This document shows positions 7,897 through 16,388 of a stretch of 40,000 nucleotides of DNA, one piece after another. The position numbers were made by a program, and so were the translations under genes. Origin of the DNA: Deinococcus sp. JMULE3. Its GTDB lineage: Bacteria > Deinococcota > Deinococci > Deinococcales > Deinococcaceae. Numbering within the stretch: position 1 is the stretch's first letter; every line of letters starts with the position of its first letter. A model generated the notes under the pieces. It was given only the letters and a program-made list of their open reading frames with translations, had not been told where the DNA came from and did not search any database. The DNA lies in NCBI RefSeq assembly GCF_013337115.1, contig NZ_SGWE01000004.1, positions 1,802,501-1,842,500 on the forward strand. Reading direction: 5' to 3'.

Positions 7897-8907
7897 TCAG
7901 GGCCGCGCGGCCCGCACGGACTCCCGGACGCTCAGCGTGATGTCCAGTCCGGGCAGCCCGGCTGGGGCAGCCGGGTCGTTCAGGTGCGTCAGCAGGTGCC
8001 GGGCGGCCAGTTCCCCCATCTCGCGCGCCGGGTGATGCACGGACGTCAGCGGCGGCAGCGTGAACTGCGACCCCGGCAGATCGTCGAAACCCACCAGTGA
8101 CACGTCCTCCGGGACGCGCAGCCCACGCCGGTACAGGCCCAGCCCCGCCCCGTACGCCATCTGGTCGTTCGCCGCGAAGATCGCCGAGAAGGCCGTGGCC
8201 CGCGCCAGCCAGTGCTCGACCGCCAGGATGCCGCTGCCCTCGTGGAAGTCCCCCTCGAACACCAGCGCTGGATCGAAGGGCACCCCGGCCGCCGCCAGCG
8301 CCCGCCGGTACCCGTCCAGGCGGTCCAGCGCGTCGCGCTGCGACTGCTCCCCGGTGATATGCCCGATCCGGCGGTGCCCCAGCTGGATCAGGTGCGTGGT
8401 CGCCAGGAACGCCCCCTGCACGTTGTCCACGCTCAGGCACGCGGCCTCCAGACCCGGCACGCGGCGGCCCACCACCACCAGCGGCAACCGCGCGTGCAGA
8501 TCCCGCAGGTGCCCGTCACTCAGGCGGCCCCCCAGCACGATCAGGGCGTCCACCTGCCGCCTCGTCAGGGCCGTGATGGCCGCCGCCTCGTCCTGCACCG
8601 CCCAGTGGCCGTTCACGAAGATCGGCTGGTACCCGCTGCCCGCCAGCGCTGCGTCGATCCCGCGCGAGACCTCGCTGTAGAACGGACTGGCGATGTCCTG
8701 CGTCAGCACGCCCACCGTCATGCTGCGCCCCCGCACCAGCCCCTGCGCGGCCGCGTTCGGCTCGTAGCGCAGGCGGCGCGTGGCGTCCAGCACGCGCTGT
8801 AACTTGTCCGGCGCGACCGGCACCTGCCCGTTCAACGCGCGGGAGACGGTGCTGATCGACACGCCGGCCTCACGCGCGATGTCTCTGATGGTGACGTTCC
8901 GGGTCAT
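7897..8907 (-). CDS. LacI family transcriptional regulator
   Basis: This 336-residue regulator begins MTRNVTIRDIAREAGVSISTVSRALNG, a textbook LacI helix-turn-helix (residues 5-28). The hinge (NAAAQGLVRGRSMTVGVL) and a ligand-binding domain ending in RVPEDVSLVGFDDLPGS follow. The frame stays open further upstream, but the ATG at 8907 is chosen because AGGAG lies 7 nt before it and the HTH begins immediately. A TATTCT box further upstream could be its -10. It is divergent from the M20 peptidase gene, but what it controls is not evident: no transporter or sugar-catabolic gene adjoins. The stop lies 11 bp from element A copy 1. Confidence 0.9.
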   Translation of the reverse strand: MTRNVTIRDIAREAGVSISTVSRALNGQVPVAPDKLQRVLDATRRLRYEPNAAAQGLVRGRSMTVGVLTQDIASPFYSEVSRGIDAALAGSGYQPIFVNGHWAVQDEAAAITALTRRQVDALIVLGGRLSDGHLRDLHARLPLVVVGRRVPGLEAACLSVDNVQGAFLATTHLIQLGHRRIGHITGEQSQRDALDRLDGYRRALAAAGVPFDPALVFEGDFHEGSGILAVEHWLARATAFSAIFAANDQMAYGAGLGLYRRGLRVPEDVSLVGFDDLPGSQFTLPPLTSVHHPAREMGELAARHLLTHLNDPAAPAGLPGLDITLSVRESVRAARP

Positions 8908-8917
8908 GACGGGGCTC

Positions 8918-8927
8918 CTGCCGGCAG
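8918..8927. promoter_or_regulatory. Possible LacI-type half-operator palindrome
   Basis: CTGCCGGCAG is a perfect 10-bp palindrome with a central CG, between the regulator's ATG and its presumed -10. It could be an autoregulatory site, but 10-bp palindromes are not rare in GC-rich DNA. Confidence 0.25.
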
Positions 8928-8995
8928 AATAGCGCCCCACACCCGTCCCCCGGACCCCCCGCCAGATGATGCAGGCGCGCCGCCCCGGATTCCCG

Positions 8996-9001
8996 TACGC
9001 T
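8996..9001 (+). promoter_or_regulatory. Leaderless-type -10 box (TACGCT) of the M20 peptidase gene
   Basis: TACGCT ends 7 nt before the ATG at 9009, the same arrangement as galE. Confidence 0.55.
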
Positions 9002-9008
9002 GCCAGGG

Positions 9009-10343
9009 ATGACCCCACCCGACCTCACGGCCCACATCGAGCGCGGCCTGCGCGACCTCGCCGACCTCGTCGCCATTCCCAGCGTGTCCGCCCAGGACCG
9101 CCACCTCCCCGACGCCGCCAGGGCCGTGCAGACCCTGCTGGAAGCCGAGGGCTTCACCGTCCGCCAGTACCCCGGACAGGTCGCCCCGATCCTGCTGGCA
9201 GAAGCCGGGGAAGGGCCCTTCACGCTGCTGATCTACAACCACTACGACGTGCAACCCGAGGACCCCGCCGAACTCTGGGACACCCCGCCCTTCACCCTGA
9301 CCGAACGGGACGGCCGCCTGTACGGGCGCGGCGCCAGCGACGACAAGGGCGAACTCGTCTCCCGCCTCGCCGGACTGCGCGCCCTGAAAGAGCAGCGCGG
9401 TACTCTGCCCCTGAAGGTCAAGTGGCTCATCGAGGGCGAGGAGGAGGTCGGCAGCCCCAGCCTGGAAGCCTTCATCGAGGCGCACGCCGCCGAACTGAAA
9501 GCCGACGGCGTCTGGTGGGAGTTCGGGAGCATCACCCCCGAGGGCCGCCCCGTGCTGTACGCGGGCCTGAAAGGCATCATCTGCGTGGAACTGCGCTGCC
9601 GCGTCGCCGCGAGCGACCTGCACAGCAGCAACGGTGCCGTCGTGGACAACCCCCTGTGGCGCCTCGCCGCCGCCGTCGCCAGTCTGCGCGGCCCCGACGG
9701 CACCGTCCTGATCCCCGGCTTCCACGACGACGTCCGCCCCCCCAGCCAGGCCGACCTGGACGCCATCGCCGCCCTGCCCGGCACCGGCGAGGCGCTGCGG
9801 GACACCTACGACGTCACCCGCACCCTGGGGGACAGCAGCGAGTACCACACCCGCCTGAACCTCAAACCCGTCGTGAACGTCAACGGCTTCCACGGCGGCT
9901 ACGACGGCCAGGGCAGCAAGACCGTCCTCCCCGCCGCGGGCATGGTCAAACTCGACTTCCGCCTCGTCCCCGACCAGCACCCCGACCACATCGTGGAACT
10001 CCTGCGCGCCCACCTCGACACGCAGGGCTTCAGCGACATCGAGATCATCGAACTCGAAAGCCACCAGCACCCCGCCCGCAGCGACCTGAACCACCCTTTC
10101 GTGAAAACCGCCGTGCAGGTCGCCCGCGACGTCCACGGACACGACCCCATCCTCAACCCCAGCAGCGGCGGCAGCGGCCCCATGCACCCCTTCATGCAGC
10201 ACGTCGGCGCGCCCGTCATCGCCCTGGGCATCGGCAACATCGGCGGGCGCGTCCACGCCCCCAACGAGAACATCCTCCGCCGCGACTTCGAAAACGGCGT
10301 CCGCTACGCCGCCGCGCTCATGGCCGCACTCGCCGACGGGTAA
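9009..10343 (+). CDS. M20 family metallopeptidase / dipeptidase
   Basis: This 444-residue protein fits the M20 (ArgE/DapE/CPG2/dipeptidase) family. Dinuclear zinc ligands and catalytic residues are visible: NHYDVQP (His78, Asp80), RGASDDKG (Asp111) and IEGEEEVGSP (general-base and ligand Glu at 143-146). A C-terminal histidine lies in GGRVHAPNE. Between the catalytic halves is the usual dimerisation/lid domain (about 200-320). WxTPPFxLxxxxGxLYGRGxSDDKG is characteristic of the carnosinase/peptidase-V-like dipeptidases, so it probably cleaves dipeptides or acylated amino acids in the cytoplasm. No signal peptide is seen. The start is supported by a TACGCT box 7 nt upstream, and a 12-bp hairpin follows the stop. 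Confidence 0.92.
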   Translation: MTPPDLTAHIERGLRDLADLVAIPSVSAQDRHLPDAARAVQTLLEAEGFTVRQYPGQVAPILLAEAGEGPFTLLIYNHYDVQPEDPAELWDTPPFTLTERDGRLYGRGASDDKGELVSRLAGLRALKEQRGTLPLKVKWLIEGEEEVGSPSLEAFIEAHAAELKADGVWWEFGSITPEGRPVLYAGLKGIICVELRCRVAASDLHSSNGAVVDNPLWRLAAAVASLRGPDGTVLIPGFHDDVRPPSQADLDAIAALPGTGEALRDTYDVTRTLGDSSEYHTRLNLKPVVNVNGFHGGYDGQGSKTVLPAAGMVKLDFRLVPDQHPDHIVELLRAHLDTQGFSDIEIIELESHQHPARSDLNHPFVKTAVQVARDVHGHDPILNPSSGGSGPMHPFMQHVGAPVIALGIGNIGGRVHAPNENILRRDFENGVRYAAALMAALADG

Positions 10344-10351
10344 ATGGCGAA

Positions 10352-10384
10352 GTGACGCGCTGAACGGAAAGCTCAGCGCGTCAC
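10352..10384 (+). terminator. Hairpin after the M20 peptidase gene
   Basis: A perfect 12-bp stem (GTGACGCGCTGA with TCAGCGCGTCAC) encloses a 9-nt loop. It begins 8 nt past the stop and has no T-tract. Confidence 0.6.
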
Positions 10385-10399
10385 GGTCGTCCGAACTCA

Positions 10400-10554
10400 T
10401 ACGGATTCCGTCTGTTTCGTTGACAGATCGGAACACCACCGATCTGCCAACTCCACGCCCGGAATCCGCTTTGCTCCTTCTCTGCTCCGCAGCTCTACGA
10501 GTCGCATCCGCTCGGGTTGAACGGTTTTTGCAAACCATTCAACCGGAGTCCGTA
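10400..10554 (+). repeat. Element A copy 2 (155 bp, forward)
   Basis: Flanked by TCA on both sides (10397-10399 and 10555-10557). Ends are TACGGATTCCG and the inverted TACGGACTCCG. Hairpin 1 pairs CAGATCGG (10424-10431) with CCGATCTG (10439-10446) around loop AACACCA. Hairpin 2 pairs 10515-10527 with 10532-10544, with one C-A mismatch. The right-hand TCA is the stop codon of the minus-strand SDR gene. Confidence 0.9.
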
Positions 10555-11232
10555 TCAGGTGTCGGGGTAGACCTTGATCTCGGTGATGTGCGCCCGGTCG
10601 GGGCGGGTCAGGGCGTGGGCGACGCTCTTGGCGAGGCCGCGCGGGTCGATCATGCTGTCCCAGGCCATGCCGGCGTCGCGGTTGCCCGGCGTGTCGATGG
10701 CGCCCATGGGGTACAGGACCATGCCGCGCACGCCCTTGCCTTTCAGTTCGTCGTGCAGGCTCAGGACGTAGGAGGCGACGGCGGATTTGCTGGCGGTGTA
10801 CAGCGCGGCCTTGGGGCCGCTGAGGCGCGCGGCCTGCCCGGCGCTGACACCCATGATCAGGCCGTCCTTCTGCTTGAGCATGTTGGGCAGGACGCCCTGC
10901 ACGGCGTGGAAGAGGGTGCGCATGTTCGCGTCGAACATGGCGTTGTAGTCGTCCTCGCTGGCTTTCTGGGCGTCCTGCATGGCCCAGGCGCCGACGGTGT
11001 GGATCAGGGTGTCGACCTTGACCTTGCGCAGCGCCTCGATGCTGGAGGGGTCGCGCAGGTCCAGGTCGAGGACTTCCGTGGCGGGGAAGCGGTCCGCCGC
11101 GCGTGCGAGGCTGTCGCCGCGGCCGACGAGGACCATCTGCGCGCCGGCGTCGTCGAGTTCCTGTGCGATGGCGGTGGCCAGCGCGCCGCCTGCACCCGTG
11201 AGCATGATCGTGGAGGAGCCGAGGTTCGCCAT
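10555..11232 (-). CDS. SDR family oxidoreductase
   Basis: This 225-residue short-chain dehydrogenase has an atypical glycine motif, TGAGGALA (12-19), catalytic Ser130 (GVSAGQAARLSG) and the YxxxK pair Tyr145/Lys149 in LYTASKSA. The NNAG motif is replaced by HTVGAW (78-83), so it is a divergent member whose activity is less certain. Substrate and pathway are unknown. The start at 11232 is backed by TACCCT 6 nt upstream (leaderless type). Its TGA stop is the TCA triplet, on the plus strand, that flanks element A copy 2; the element's insertion duplicated or used this stop codon. Confidence 0.88.
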   Translation of the reverse strand: MANLGSSTIMLTGAGGALATAIAQELDDAGAQMVLVGRGDSLARAADRFPATEVLDLDLRDPSSIEALRKVKVDTLIHTVGAWAMQDAQKASEDDYNAMFDANMRTLFHAVQGVLPNMLKQKDGLIMGVSAGQAARLSGPKAALYTASKSAVASYVLSLHDELKGKGVRGMVLYPMGAIDTPGNRDAGMAWDSMIDPRGLAKSVAHALTRPDRAHITEIKVYPDT

Positions 11233-11238
11233 GCCCCC

Positions 11239-11244
11239 AGGGTA
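11239..11244 (-). promoter_or_regulatory. Leaderless-type -10 box (TACCCT) of the SDR gene
   Basis: On the minus strand TACCCT is followed by six bases (GGGGGC) and the ATG at 11232. Confidence 0.5.
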
Positions 11245-11314
11245 GCGGTTCAGGTGTGGGGGGCACGCGCAACCCTGAGCGAAGCTTTAAGGCCGACTCA
11301 TGCGGCGGCTTGCG

Positions 11315-12550
11315 TCAGTCCTGTCCGTACGCGCGGGCGCGGACCTGCGCCCAGTCGCCCTCGCCCAGGATGAACGGCGCGGCCTGCGTGTGCGGCGTGA
11401 CGCGCGGCCCGGTCTGCGGGTCGAGGTACACGTCGATCTCGCTGCGGATGCCGAAGCCCTGCGCAGCGGGGTACGTGCCGGGTTCGATGGTCACGGCCAG
11501 TCCGGGCGTGAGGGTGCGGGTGTCGCGCGTCTCGTAGTCGTCGAGGTTCGCGCCCGCCCCGTGGATGCTGACGCCCAGGTCGTGCCCGGTGCGGTGCAGG
11601 AAGTACGGTTCCCACTCGGGGCCCATGGCGTCGCGCGCGGCGCGGTCGGCCATCCAGCCCTGCACCTCGCCCCAGCCCGTGCGGGCGTACCCGTCCACGA
11701 TGGTGCGCAGCGCGGCGTCGCGCGCGGCGACCACGGCCGCCCAGGCGCTCTGGTACGCGGGCGTGGGTTGCCCGGCGTACCCGACCCAGGTGACGTCCGC
11801 GAAGGGGCGGCCCGGTTCCTGCGCCCACAGGTCGATCAGGACGCACTCACCGCCCCTCAGGGTGGCGTGGCGTTCGGGGCTGGGTTCGTAGTGGCTGTCG
11901 GCGGCGTTCACGCCGAAACTCACGTTCACCGGGTGCCCGGCGCTCATGCCCGCCGCGTCGATTTGCCGCATGATCACCGCCTGCGCGTCCAGTTCCGTCA
12001 CGGGCTGCCCGGCCCGCAGGCGGTCGTGAATCAGGCGGAACGCGTCGTCCTTCGCCTGCATCAGCACCGCCACGGCCCGCTCGTGCGCGGCCAGATCGTC
12101 AGCACTCCACGCCAGGAACGACTGCAGCAGATCGGCACTCGTGTGGACCTCCGCGGCCCCGGCGGCCCGCACCCGCTCGACGGTTCCGGCGTCCACGCGG
12201 CTCACGTATGGCACCGCGCCATTCGGGCTGTACTCCATGGCGATGGTCCGTCCGGCGATCACGGCGCGCAGCGCGGCGTCCAGTTCCGCGTGCGACCCGA
12301 ACGCCCGGCGCTCGGCGTTCCAGCCGCGGGTGATCTCGCCCCAGGTGCCGCCCTCGATGTGGTTGTGCAGCACGACTGCCTGCCCGCTGCGCGGCACCCA
12401 CACGAAGAACCGCCGCGTCAGGAACGCCCCAGCGGGCAGGTTCAGGACGGTGCGGGCGTGCGGGTTGAGGCCCTGGAAGTCGTACACCAGCCAGCCGTCC
12501 AGGCTGGTCGCGGCGAGGGCCTGCTGCATGCGCGTGATCGGCGAGGTCAT
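11315..12550 (-). CDS. M24 family Xaa-Pro peptidase
   Basis: This 411-residue protein has the creatinase-like N-terminal domain (about 1-150) and the pita-bread M24 catalytic domain (about 155-390). All five metal ligands of proline-specific M24 peptidases are visible: Asp240 (LIDLWA), Asp252 (FADVTWVG), His323 (HRTGHDLGVSIHG), Glu356 (IEPGTY) and Glu371 (IRSEIDVY). It should remove N-terminal residues before proline in the cytoplasm, with two Mn or similar ions. The ATG at 12550 has TACCCT 7 nt upstream. It lies alone between unrelated genes; the M20 dipeptidase nearby may share a role in peptide turnover. Confidence 0.92.
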   Translation of the reverse strand: MTSPITRMQQALAATSLDGWLVYDFQGLNPHARTVLNLPAGAFLTRRFFVWVPRSGQAVVLHNHIEGGTWGEITRGWNAERRAFGSHAELDAALRAVIAGRTIAMEYSPNGAVPYVSRVDAGTVERVRAAGAAEVHTSADLLQSFLAWSADDLAAHERAVAVLMQAKDDAFRLIHDRLRAGQPVTELDAQAVIMRQIDAAGMSAGHPVNVSFGVNAADSHYEPSPERHATLRGGECVLIDLWAQEPGRPFADVTWVGYAGQPTPAYQSAWAAVVAARDAALRTIVDGYARTGWGEVQGWMADRAARDAMGPEWEPYFLHRTGHDLGVSIHGAGANLDDYETRDTRTLTPGLAVTIEPGTYPAAQGFGIRSEIDVYLDPQTGPRVTPHTQAAPFILGEGDWAQVRARAYGQD

Positions 12551-12557
12551 GCCGCCC

Positions 12558-12563
12558 AGGGTA
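12558..12563 (-). promoter_or_regulatory. Leaderless-type -10 box (TACCCT) of the M24 peptidase gene
   Basis: On the minus strand TACCCT is followed by seven bases and the ATG at 12550. Confidence 0.5.
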
Positions 12564-12618
12564 CCGCCCGGTGCGGGTCAGGCAGTCGGCTGGCGCGGAC
12601 ACCCGGCCCGGCAGTCGC

Positions 12619-12651
12619 GCGCCGCCCCTCCGGGAACAGGAGGCGCGGCGC
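12619..12651 (-). terminator. Strong hairpin between the secreted-protein and M24 genes
   Basis: GCGCCGC-C-CCTCC (12619-12631) pairs with GGAGG-C-GCGGCGC (12639-12651) apart from one C-C mismatch, around loop GGGAACA. It lies about 130 bp past the stop of the minus-strand gene at 12780. There is no T-tract, so termination is inferred from strength and place. Confidence 0.4.
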
Positions 12652-12779
12652 TGAAAGGACTGAAGAGAAAGCGGGGTTGGGGTCTGGCTCGCGGTGGGGG
12701 ATCACCCACCTGCCACCCGATACGCACTGTGCGCGGGAAAGGTTTCCGGCGTGTCAGCCCGTCGCCCCTCCTTTTGTGG

Positions 12780-13250
12780 TTACCGGTAGCGGGCGAAGGC
12801 GTCGCGGCTGGCGTAGTTCTGCCGCCCGCTGCCGTCCGTGAACTGCGTCAGCGCCTGCACGTCCAGGCGACCCTTATTGAAGTTCATGACCAGCGTGGTC
12901 GTCGCGAAGCCCTTGGCGTACACGGCGGTCGCCGTGAAGTGGTTGCTGTCACTGACGGTCGTGCCGTACGTGACCATCTGTGCGCTGCCCCAGTCGCAGT
13001 CGTTCGGGTGGCAGCGCCCGAAGACCTTCACGGTCATCTGCCCGCCGGCCGCGCGGGTCACGTTCACGCGGGTGATGCCGCTGGTCGTGACGTTGCTGTT
13101 CACCCAGGTGCCCGTCATGTCCGCCGGGGCGGCATACGCGCGTTGTGGGGCGATCAGCGCGCCCAGGCTCAGGGTCGCCAGGGCCAGCGCACTCAGGGAA
13201 CGGGGGGTGAGGGGGCGGGGGGCGGCGGCGGTCAGGGTGCGGGTGGTCAT
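12780..13250 (-). CDS. Secreted protein with CHPNDCDWG motif, function unknown
   Basis: This 156-residue protein begins with a signal peptide (basic start, hydrophobic LSALALATLSLGALIA, likely cleavage after AYA near residue 40). The mature part is a small, probably beta-rich domain opening with MTGTWVNSN, which resembles the start of lipocalin-like folds. It contains RCHPNDCDWGSAQMVTYG (about 79-96), whose two cysteines could form a disulfide in the extracytoplasmic space. I recognise this motif type from secreted proteins of several bacteria but know of no assigned function. AGGAG lies 8 nt before the ATG. Neighbours give no clue. Confidence 0.7.
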   Translation of the reverse strand: MTTRTLTAAAPRPLTPRSLSALALATLSLGALIAPQRAYAAPADMTGTWVNSNVTTSGITRVNVTRAAGGQMTVKVFGRCHPNDCDWGSAQMVTYGTTVSDSNHFTATAVYAKGFATTTLVMNFNKGRLDVQALTQFTDGSGRQNYASRDAFARYR

Positions 13251-13459
13251 GATCGGATCTCCTGTTGGGCGTGAGCGGGGCGGGCAATCGAGGGTGAACA
13301 GTCGCGGTTGGAAGGCCAGTCGGTGTCACCTCCTGCGGGTGGGGATTCCGGCGTCTGGGACGCCTTCCCGTCTGGTGCCCCCACCGTACGCGCCCCCCCG
13401 TGAGCGGGCCATGATCGCCGCGCGTCAGCCGCGCATCAGGCATGATCGGCACGCGAAAC

Positions 13460-13488
13460 GCCCGCCTGGACGCAGCATCCAGGCGGGC
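13460..13488 (-). terminator. Terminator hairpin after the HD-domain gene
   Basis: A perfect 11-bp stem (GCCCGCCTGGA with TCCAGGCGGGC) with a 7-nt loop begins 18 bp past the stop of the minus-strand HD gene, followed on that strand by GTTTCG. Confidence 0.65.
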
Positions 13489-13505
13489 GGGGGCGGGGGA
13501 GAGGC

Positions 13506-14057
13506 TCAGCCCGGTTGCGGTTCCGGCTGCATGTCCTGCATGGCGCGCAGCACCCGCGTCATGTGCTCGTCCAGGTCCACGCCCAGTTCCCGCGCGCCCT
13601 GCTCGACCTCTTCACGGTTCACGCCTGCGGCGAACGCCCGGTTCTTGAAGCGCTTCTTCAGGCTGCTCAGTTCCACCAGCCGCACGTCCCTGTCCGGGCG
13701 GACAAGCGCGGCGGCCTGCACCAGACCGGTCAGCTCATCCACCGCGAACAGCGACTTCGACAACCGCGACTCGCGCGGCGTGCCCGTGTAAGCCGCGTGC
13801 CCCATGATCGCGTCCAGCACCTCCGGCGGCGTGTCGGTCTGCTCGCGCAGGAACGCCACGCCCCAGGCCGGGTGCTCCTCGGGGTGCAGCTCGTAATCGA
13901 AGTCATGCAGCAGCCCCGCCACCGCGTACAGCTCCTCATCCTCGCCCCAGTGACGGGCGTAGGCGCGCATCGCGGCCTCCACGTTCAGCATGTGCCGCTG
14001 CAACGACACGCTCGGCGTGTGCGCCACCATCAACTCGTAGGCCTGATCCCGGTTCAT
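13506..14057 (-). CDS. HD domain phosphohydrolase
   Basis: This 183-residue soluble protein contains an HD metal-dependent hydrolase domain: His22 (LQRHMLNVEAAM), the His51-Asp52 doublet in VAGLLHDFDYELHPE, a later histidine in IMGHAAY and an Asp in LFAVDELTGL. Family members hydrolyse phosphate esters, often of nucleotides, but the substrate cannot be inferred. The Asp doublet region HDFD-Y-LHPEEH is shared with small predicted hydrolases often annotated as HDIG-type. The start has TAGACT 5 nt upstream. It follows the HNH gene on the same strand, from which a long inverted repeat separates it. Confidence 0.85.
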   Translation of the reverse strand: MNRDQAYELMVAHTPSVSLQRHMLNVEAAMRAYARHWGEDEELYAVAGLLHDFDYELHPEEHPAWGVAFLREQTDTPPEVLDAIMGHAAYTGTPRESRLSKSLFAVDELTGLVQAAALVRPDRDVRLVELSSLKKRFKNRAFAAGVNREEVEQGARELGVDLDEHMTRVLRAMQDMQPEPQPG

Positions 14058-14062
14058 GCCGC

Positions 14063-14068
14063 AGTCTA
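14063..14068 (-). promoter_or_regulatory. Leaderless-type -10 box (TAGACT) of the HD gene
   Basis: On the minus strand TAGACT is followed by GCGGC and the ATG at 14057. Confidence 0.5.
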
Positions 14069-14093
14069 GAGGGTTGGATGGTCCAAGAGTCTC

Positions 14094-14145
14094 AAGGTCT
14101 GAGGGTCTAAGGGTCGCAGCCTTAGACCCTTGACCCTCTGACCTT
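14094..14145. repeat. Long imperfect inverted repeat of GGGTC units
   Basis: The left arm (14094-14115) and right arm (14125-14145) pair over about 20 positions with one mismatch and one bulge. Both are built from repeated AAGGTC, GAGGGTC and AAGGGTC units. It lies between the HNH stop and the HD promoter and could form a very stable hairpin, acting as a terminator for the HNH gene. Confidence 0.6.
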
Positions 14146-14148
14146 CTC

Positions 14149-14706
14149 TCAGCCGCCCAGGTAGCGGGTCCACTGGGGTTGCCAGTGGGCGAACTGCCCG
14201 TGGGCGTACACGCCGAAGGTGGGGGCGCGGGGGCGGGTGCGCAGGGGCATGGCGGCCTCCTCGGGGGTGCGGTTGCCCTTGCGCTGGTTGCAGGCGCGGC
14301 ACGCGGTGACGACGTTCTCCCAGGTGTGCCGCCCGCCGCGCGAGCGGGGCAGCACGTGGTCCATGGTGAGTTCCTCCGGCGAGCCGCAGTACTGGCAGGT
14401 GAAGGTGTCGCGCCGCAGCACGTTGCGGCGGTTGAACGGCACCGGGTGCACGCGGGGGCGGCGGACGTAGCGGCGCAGGCGGATCACGCTGGGGACCGGC
14501 ATGACCGTGCTGGGCGAGCGGACGACGTCGGTGCTGTCTTCCAGGATTTCCGCCACGCCGTACTGCACGAGCGTGATGGCCCGTTTGGCGCTGGTGACGT
14601 GCAGCGGTTCGTAGGACGCGTTCAGCACCAGCACCCGCGGCGCGTTCAGGTCAGCGGCGACCCGAGGTGTTCGGTTGGTGTCCGGCACGTCCTTTCTGGA
14701 AGTCAT
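14149..14706 (-). CDS. HNH endonuclease family protein
   Basis: This 185-residue protein has a complete HNH nuclease with structural zinc cysteines: CQYCG (Cys104, Cys107), MDHVLPRSRGG (Asp116, catalytic His117), TWENVV (Asn131) and ACRACNQRKGN (Cys136, Cys139, Asn140). The ~90-residue N-terminal part (VLVLNASYEPLHVTSAKRAITLV) is the leader of a widespread stand-alone HNH family in bacterial chromosomes. Its cellular target is not established and no restriction or phage genes adjoin. TAGAAT lies 6 nt before the ATG at 14706. Confidence 0.92.
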   Translation of the reverse strand: MTSRKDVPDTNRTPRVAADLNAPRVLVLNASYEPLHVTSAKRAITLVQYGVAEILEDSTDVVRSPSTVMPVPSVIRLRRYVRRPRVHPVPFNRRNVLRRDTFTCQYCGSPEELTMDHVLPRSRGGRHTWENVVTACRACNQRKGNRTPEEAAMPLRTRPRAPTFGVYAHGQFAHWQPQWTRYLGG

Positions 14707-14712
14707 GCCCGG

Positions 14713-14718
14713 ATTCTA
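14713..14718 (-). promoter_or_regulatory. Leaderless-type -10 box (TAGAAT) of the HNH gene
   Basis: On the minus strand TAGAAT is followed by CCGGGC and the ATG at 14706. Confidence 0.5.
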
Positions 14719-14807
14719 AATCGTGGGGGTCAGAGGATTGTTGCGCTGACACGCTTAGTTTTCCCTGGGGATCGGGTGCGGCGAATGGCGTAGCGGCCCC
14801 GCGAGCG

Positions 14808-15491
<684 letters not shown>

Positions 15492-15497
15492 CGTCCG

Positions 15498-15503
15498 AGC
15501 GTA
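15498..15503 (-). promoter_or_regulatory. Leaderless-type -10 box (TACGCT) that decides the MarC start
   Basis: On the minus strand TACGCT is followed by CGGACG and the GTG at 15491. An upstream start at 15545 would put the -10 box inside the coding region. Confidence 0.5.
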
Positions 15504-15580
15504 CCACCCGCCCCCGCCGCGCACGTCCCCCGGCTGGACGGTCACCGCCCGCCGGGAGGGCTACCATTCATGGCTACTGT

Positions 15581-16291
15581 TCAGGGCTGGCGGGGACGGA
15601 CGTTCAGTTCCAGCGTGCCGCTCGCCGGGATGCGCTTCCCGCCTTGCGTGATCACGGCGTTCACGCCCGCCGTGTACGAGTTCACGGGCGTGTTCGGCAG
15701 GACCCGGACCGTCACCGTGAAGTCCTCACCCGCGTGCACCTCCGTGCGCGAGGTCGTCACGACCACGCCCGGCGTGCTGGCCGCGCCGCTCACCGTGAAC
15801 AGCCCCGGGTGCGTCTGGCGGGTGTAGCCGCCCACACGGGCCGTCAGGGTCCGCTCGGCGCCCGCCGCGAGGGCCAGCGCGCTGATGCTCTCGCCCCGCT
15901 GGCCGTTCACCACCTCGGAGATCACCACGTACCCACCCGCGCAGCCGGTGCGGCGCAGCCCGCCGATGTCCTGCGCGCCCACGAACAGCGCAGGCATCAG
16001 GGACGCCACGACCAGCCCCAGGCCCAGCGCCGCGCGGGCCGGGCGCCGCCAGTGAAGCGCCGTGAACGCCAGCCCGCCCGGCCCCAGCAGGAGCGGCACC
16101 AGCAGCGCCAGGATCGTGTGCCCCTCGCACGGGTCGGCCAGTAGCGCGCCGCCCAGCGCCCGCACCGCGAACGTCAGCGCCGCGCCCAGCCCCCACCCCA
16201 GCAGGAACGTCGGCAGGAACGAACGGGCGGTGTACACCGGAAACTCCGCAGCGTCAGGCTGCGCGGGGGGCTGGGTGGGCGGCACGTTCAC
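15581..16291 (-). CDS. Membrane protein with extracytoplasmic beta-domain, function unknown
   Basis: This 236-residue protein has a Pro-rich cytoplasmic start, three likely membrane helices (about 24-45, 59-78, 86-106) and a C-terminal domain of about 125 residues. That domain (TSRTEVHAGEDFTVTVRVLPNTPVNSY) resembles immunoglobulin-like or CARDB-type beta-sandwich modules. I do not recognise the family. The GTG start at 16291 is backed by TACGCT 6 nt upstream. A Fur-family gene lies upstream on the same strand, separated by a strong hairpin, so it is probably transcribed alone. Confidence 0.7.
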   Translation of the reverse strand: MNVPPTQPPAQPDAAEFPVYTARSFLPTFLLGWGLGAALTFAVRALGGALLADPCEGHTILALLVPLLLGPGGLAFTALHWRRPARAALGLGLVVASLMPALFVGAQDIGGLRRTGCAGGYVVISEVVNGQRGESISALALAAGAERTLTARVGGYTRQTHPGLFTVSGAASTPGVVVTTSRTEVHAGEDFTVTVRVLPNTPVNSYTAGVNAVITQGGKRIPASGTLELNVRPRQP

Positions 16292-16297
16292 CCGCGC

Positions 16298-16303
16298 AGC
16301 GTA
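16298..16303 (-). promoter_or_regulatory. Leaderless-type -10 box (TACGCT) of the membrane protein gene
   Basis: On the minus strand TACGCT is followed by GCGCGG and the GTG at 16291. Confidence 0.5.
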
Positions 16304-16342
16304 CCGCCCCCGGCCCAGGCAAGGCGTCCCGCACCCAGCGGA

Positions 16343-16374
16343 ACCCCCTCCACCTGCGCGGCAGGGGAGGGGGT
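16343..16374 (-). terminator. Hairpin after the Fur-family gene
   Basis: ACCCCCTCC pairs with GGAGGGGGT, and an inner CCTGC/GCAGG stem continues it across one bulged A to a GCG loop. This gives 14 bp in all, 15 bp past the Fur stop, without a T-tract. Confidence 0.6.
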
Positions 16375-16388
16375 CTGAACGTGAACCG

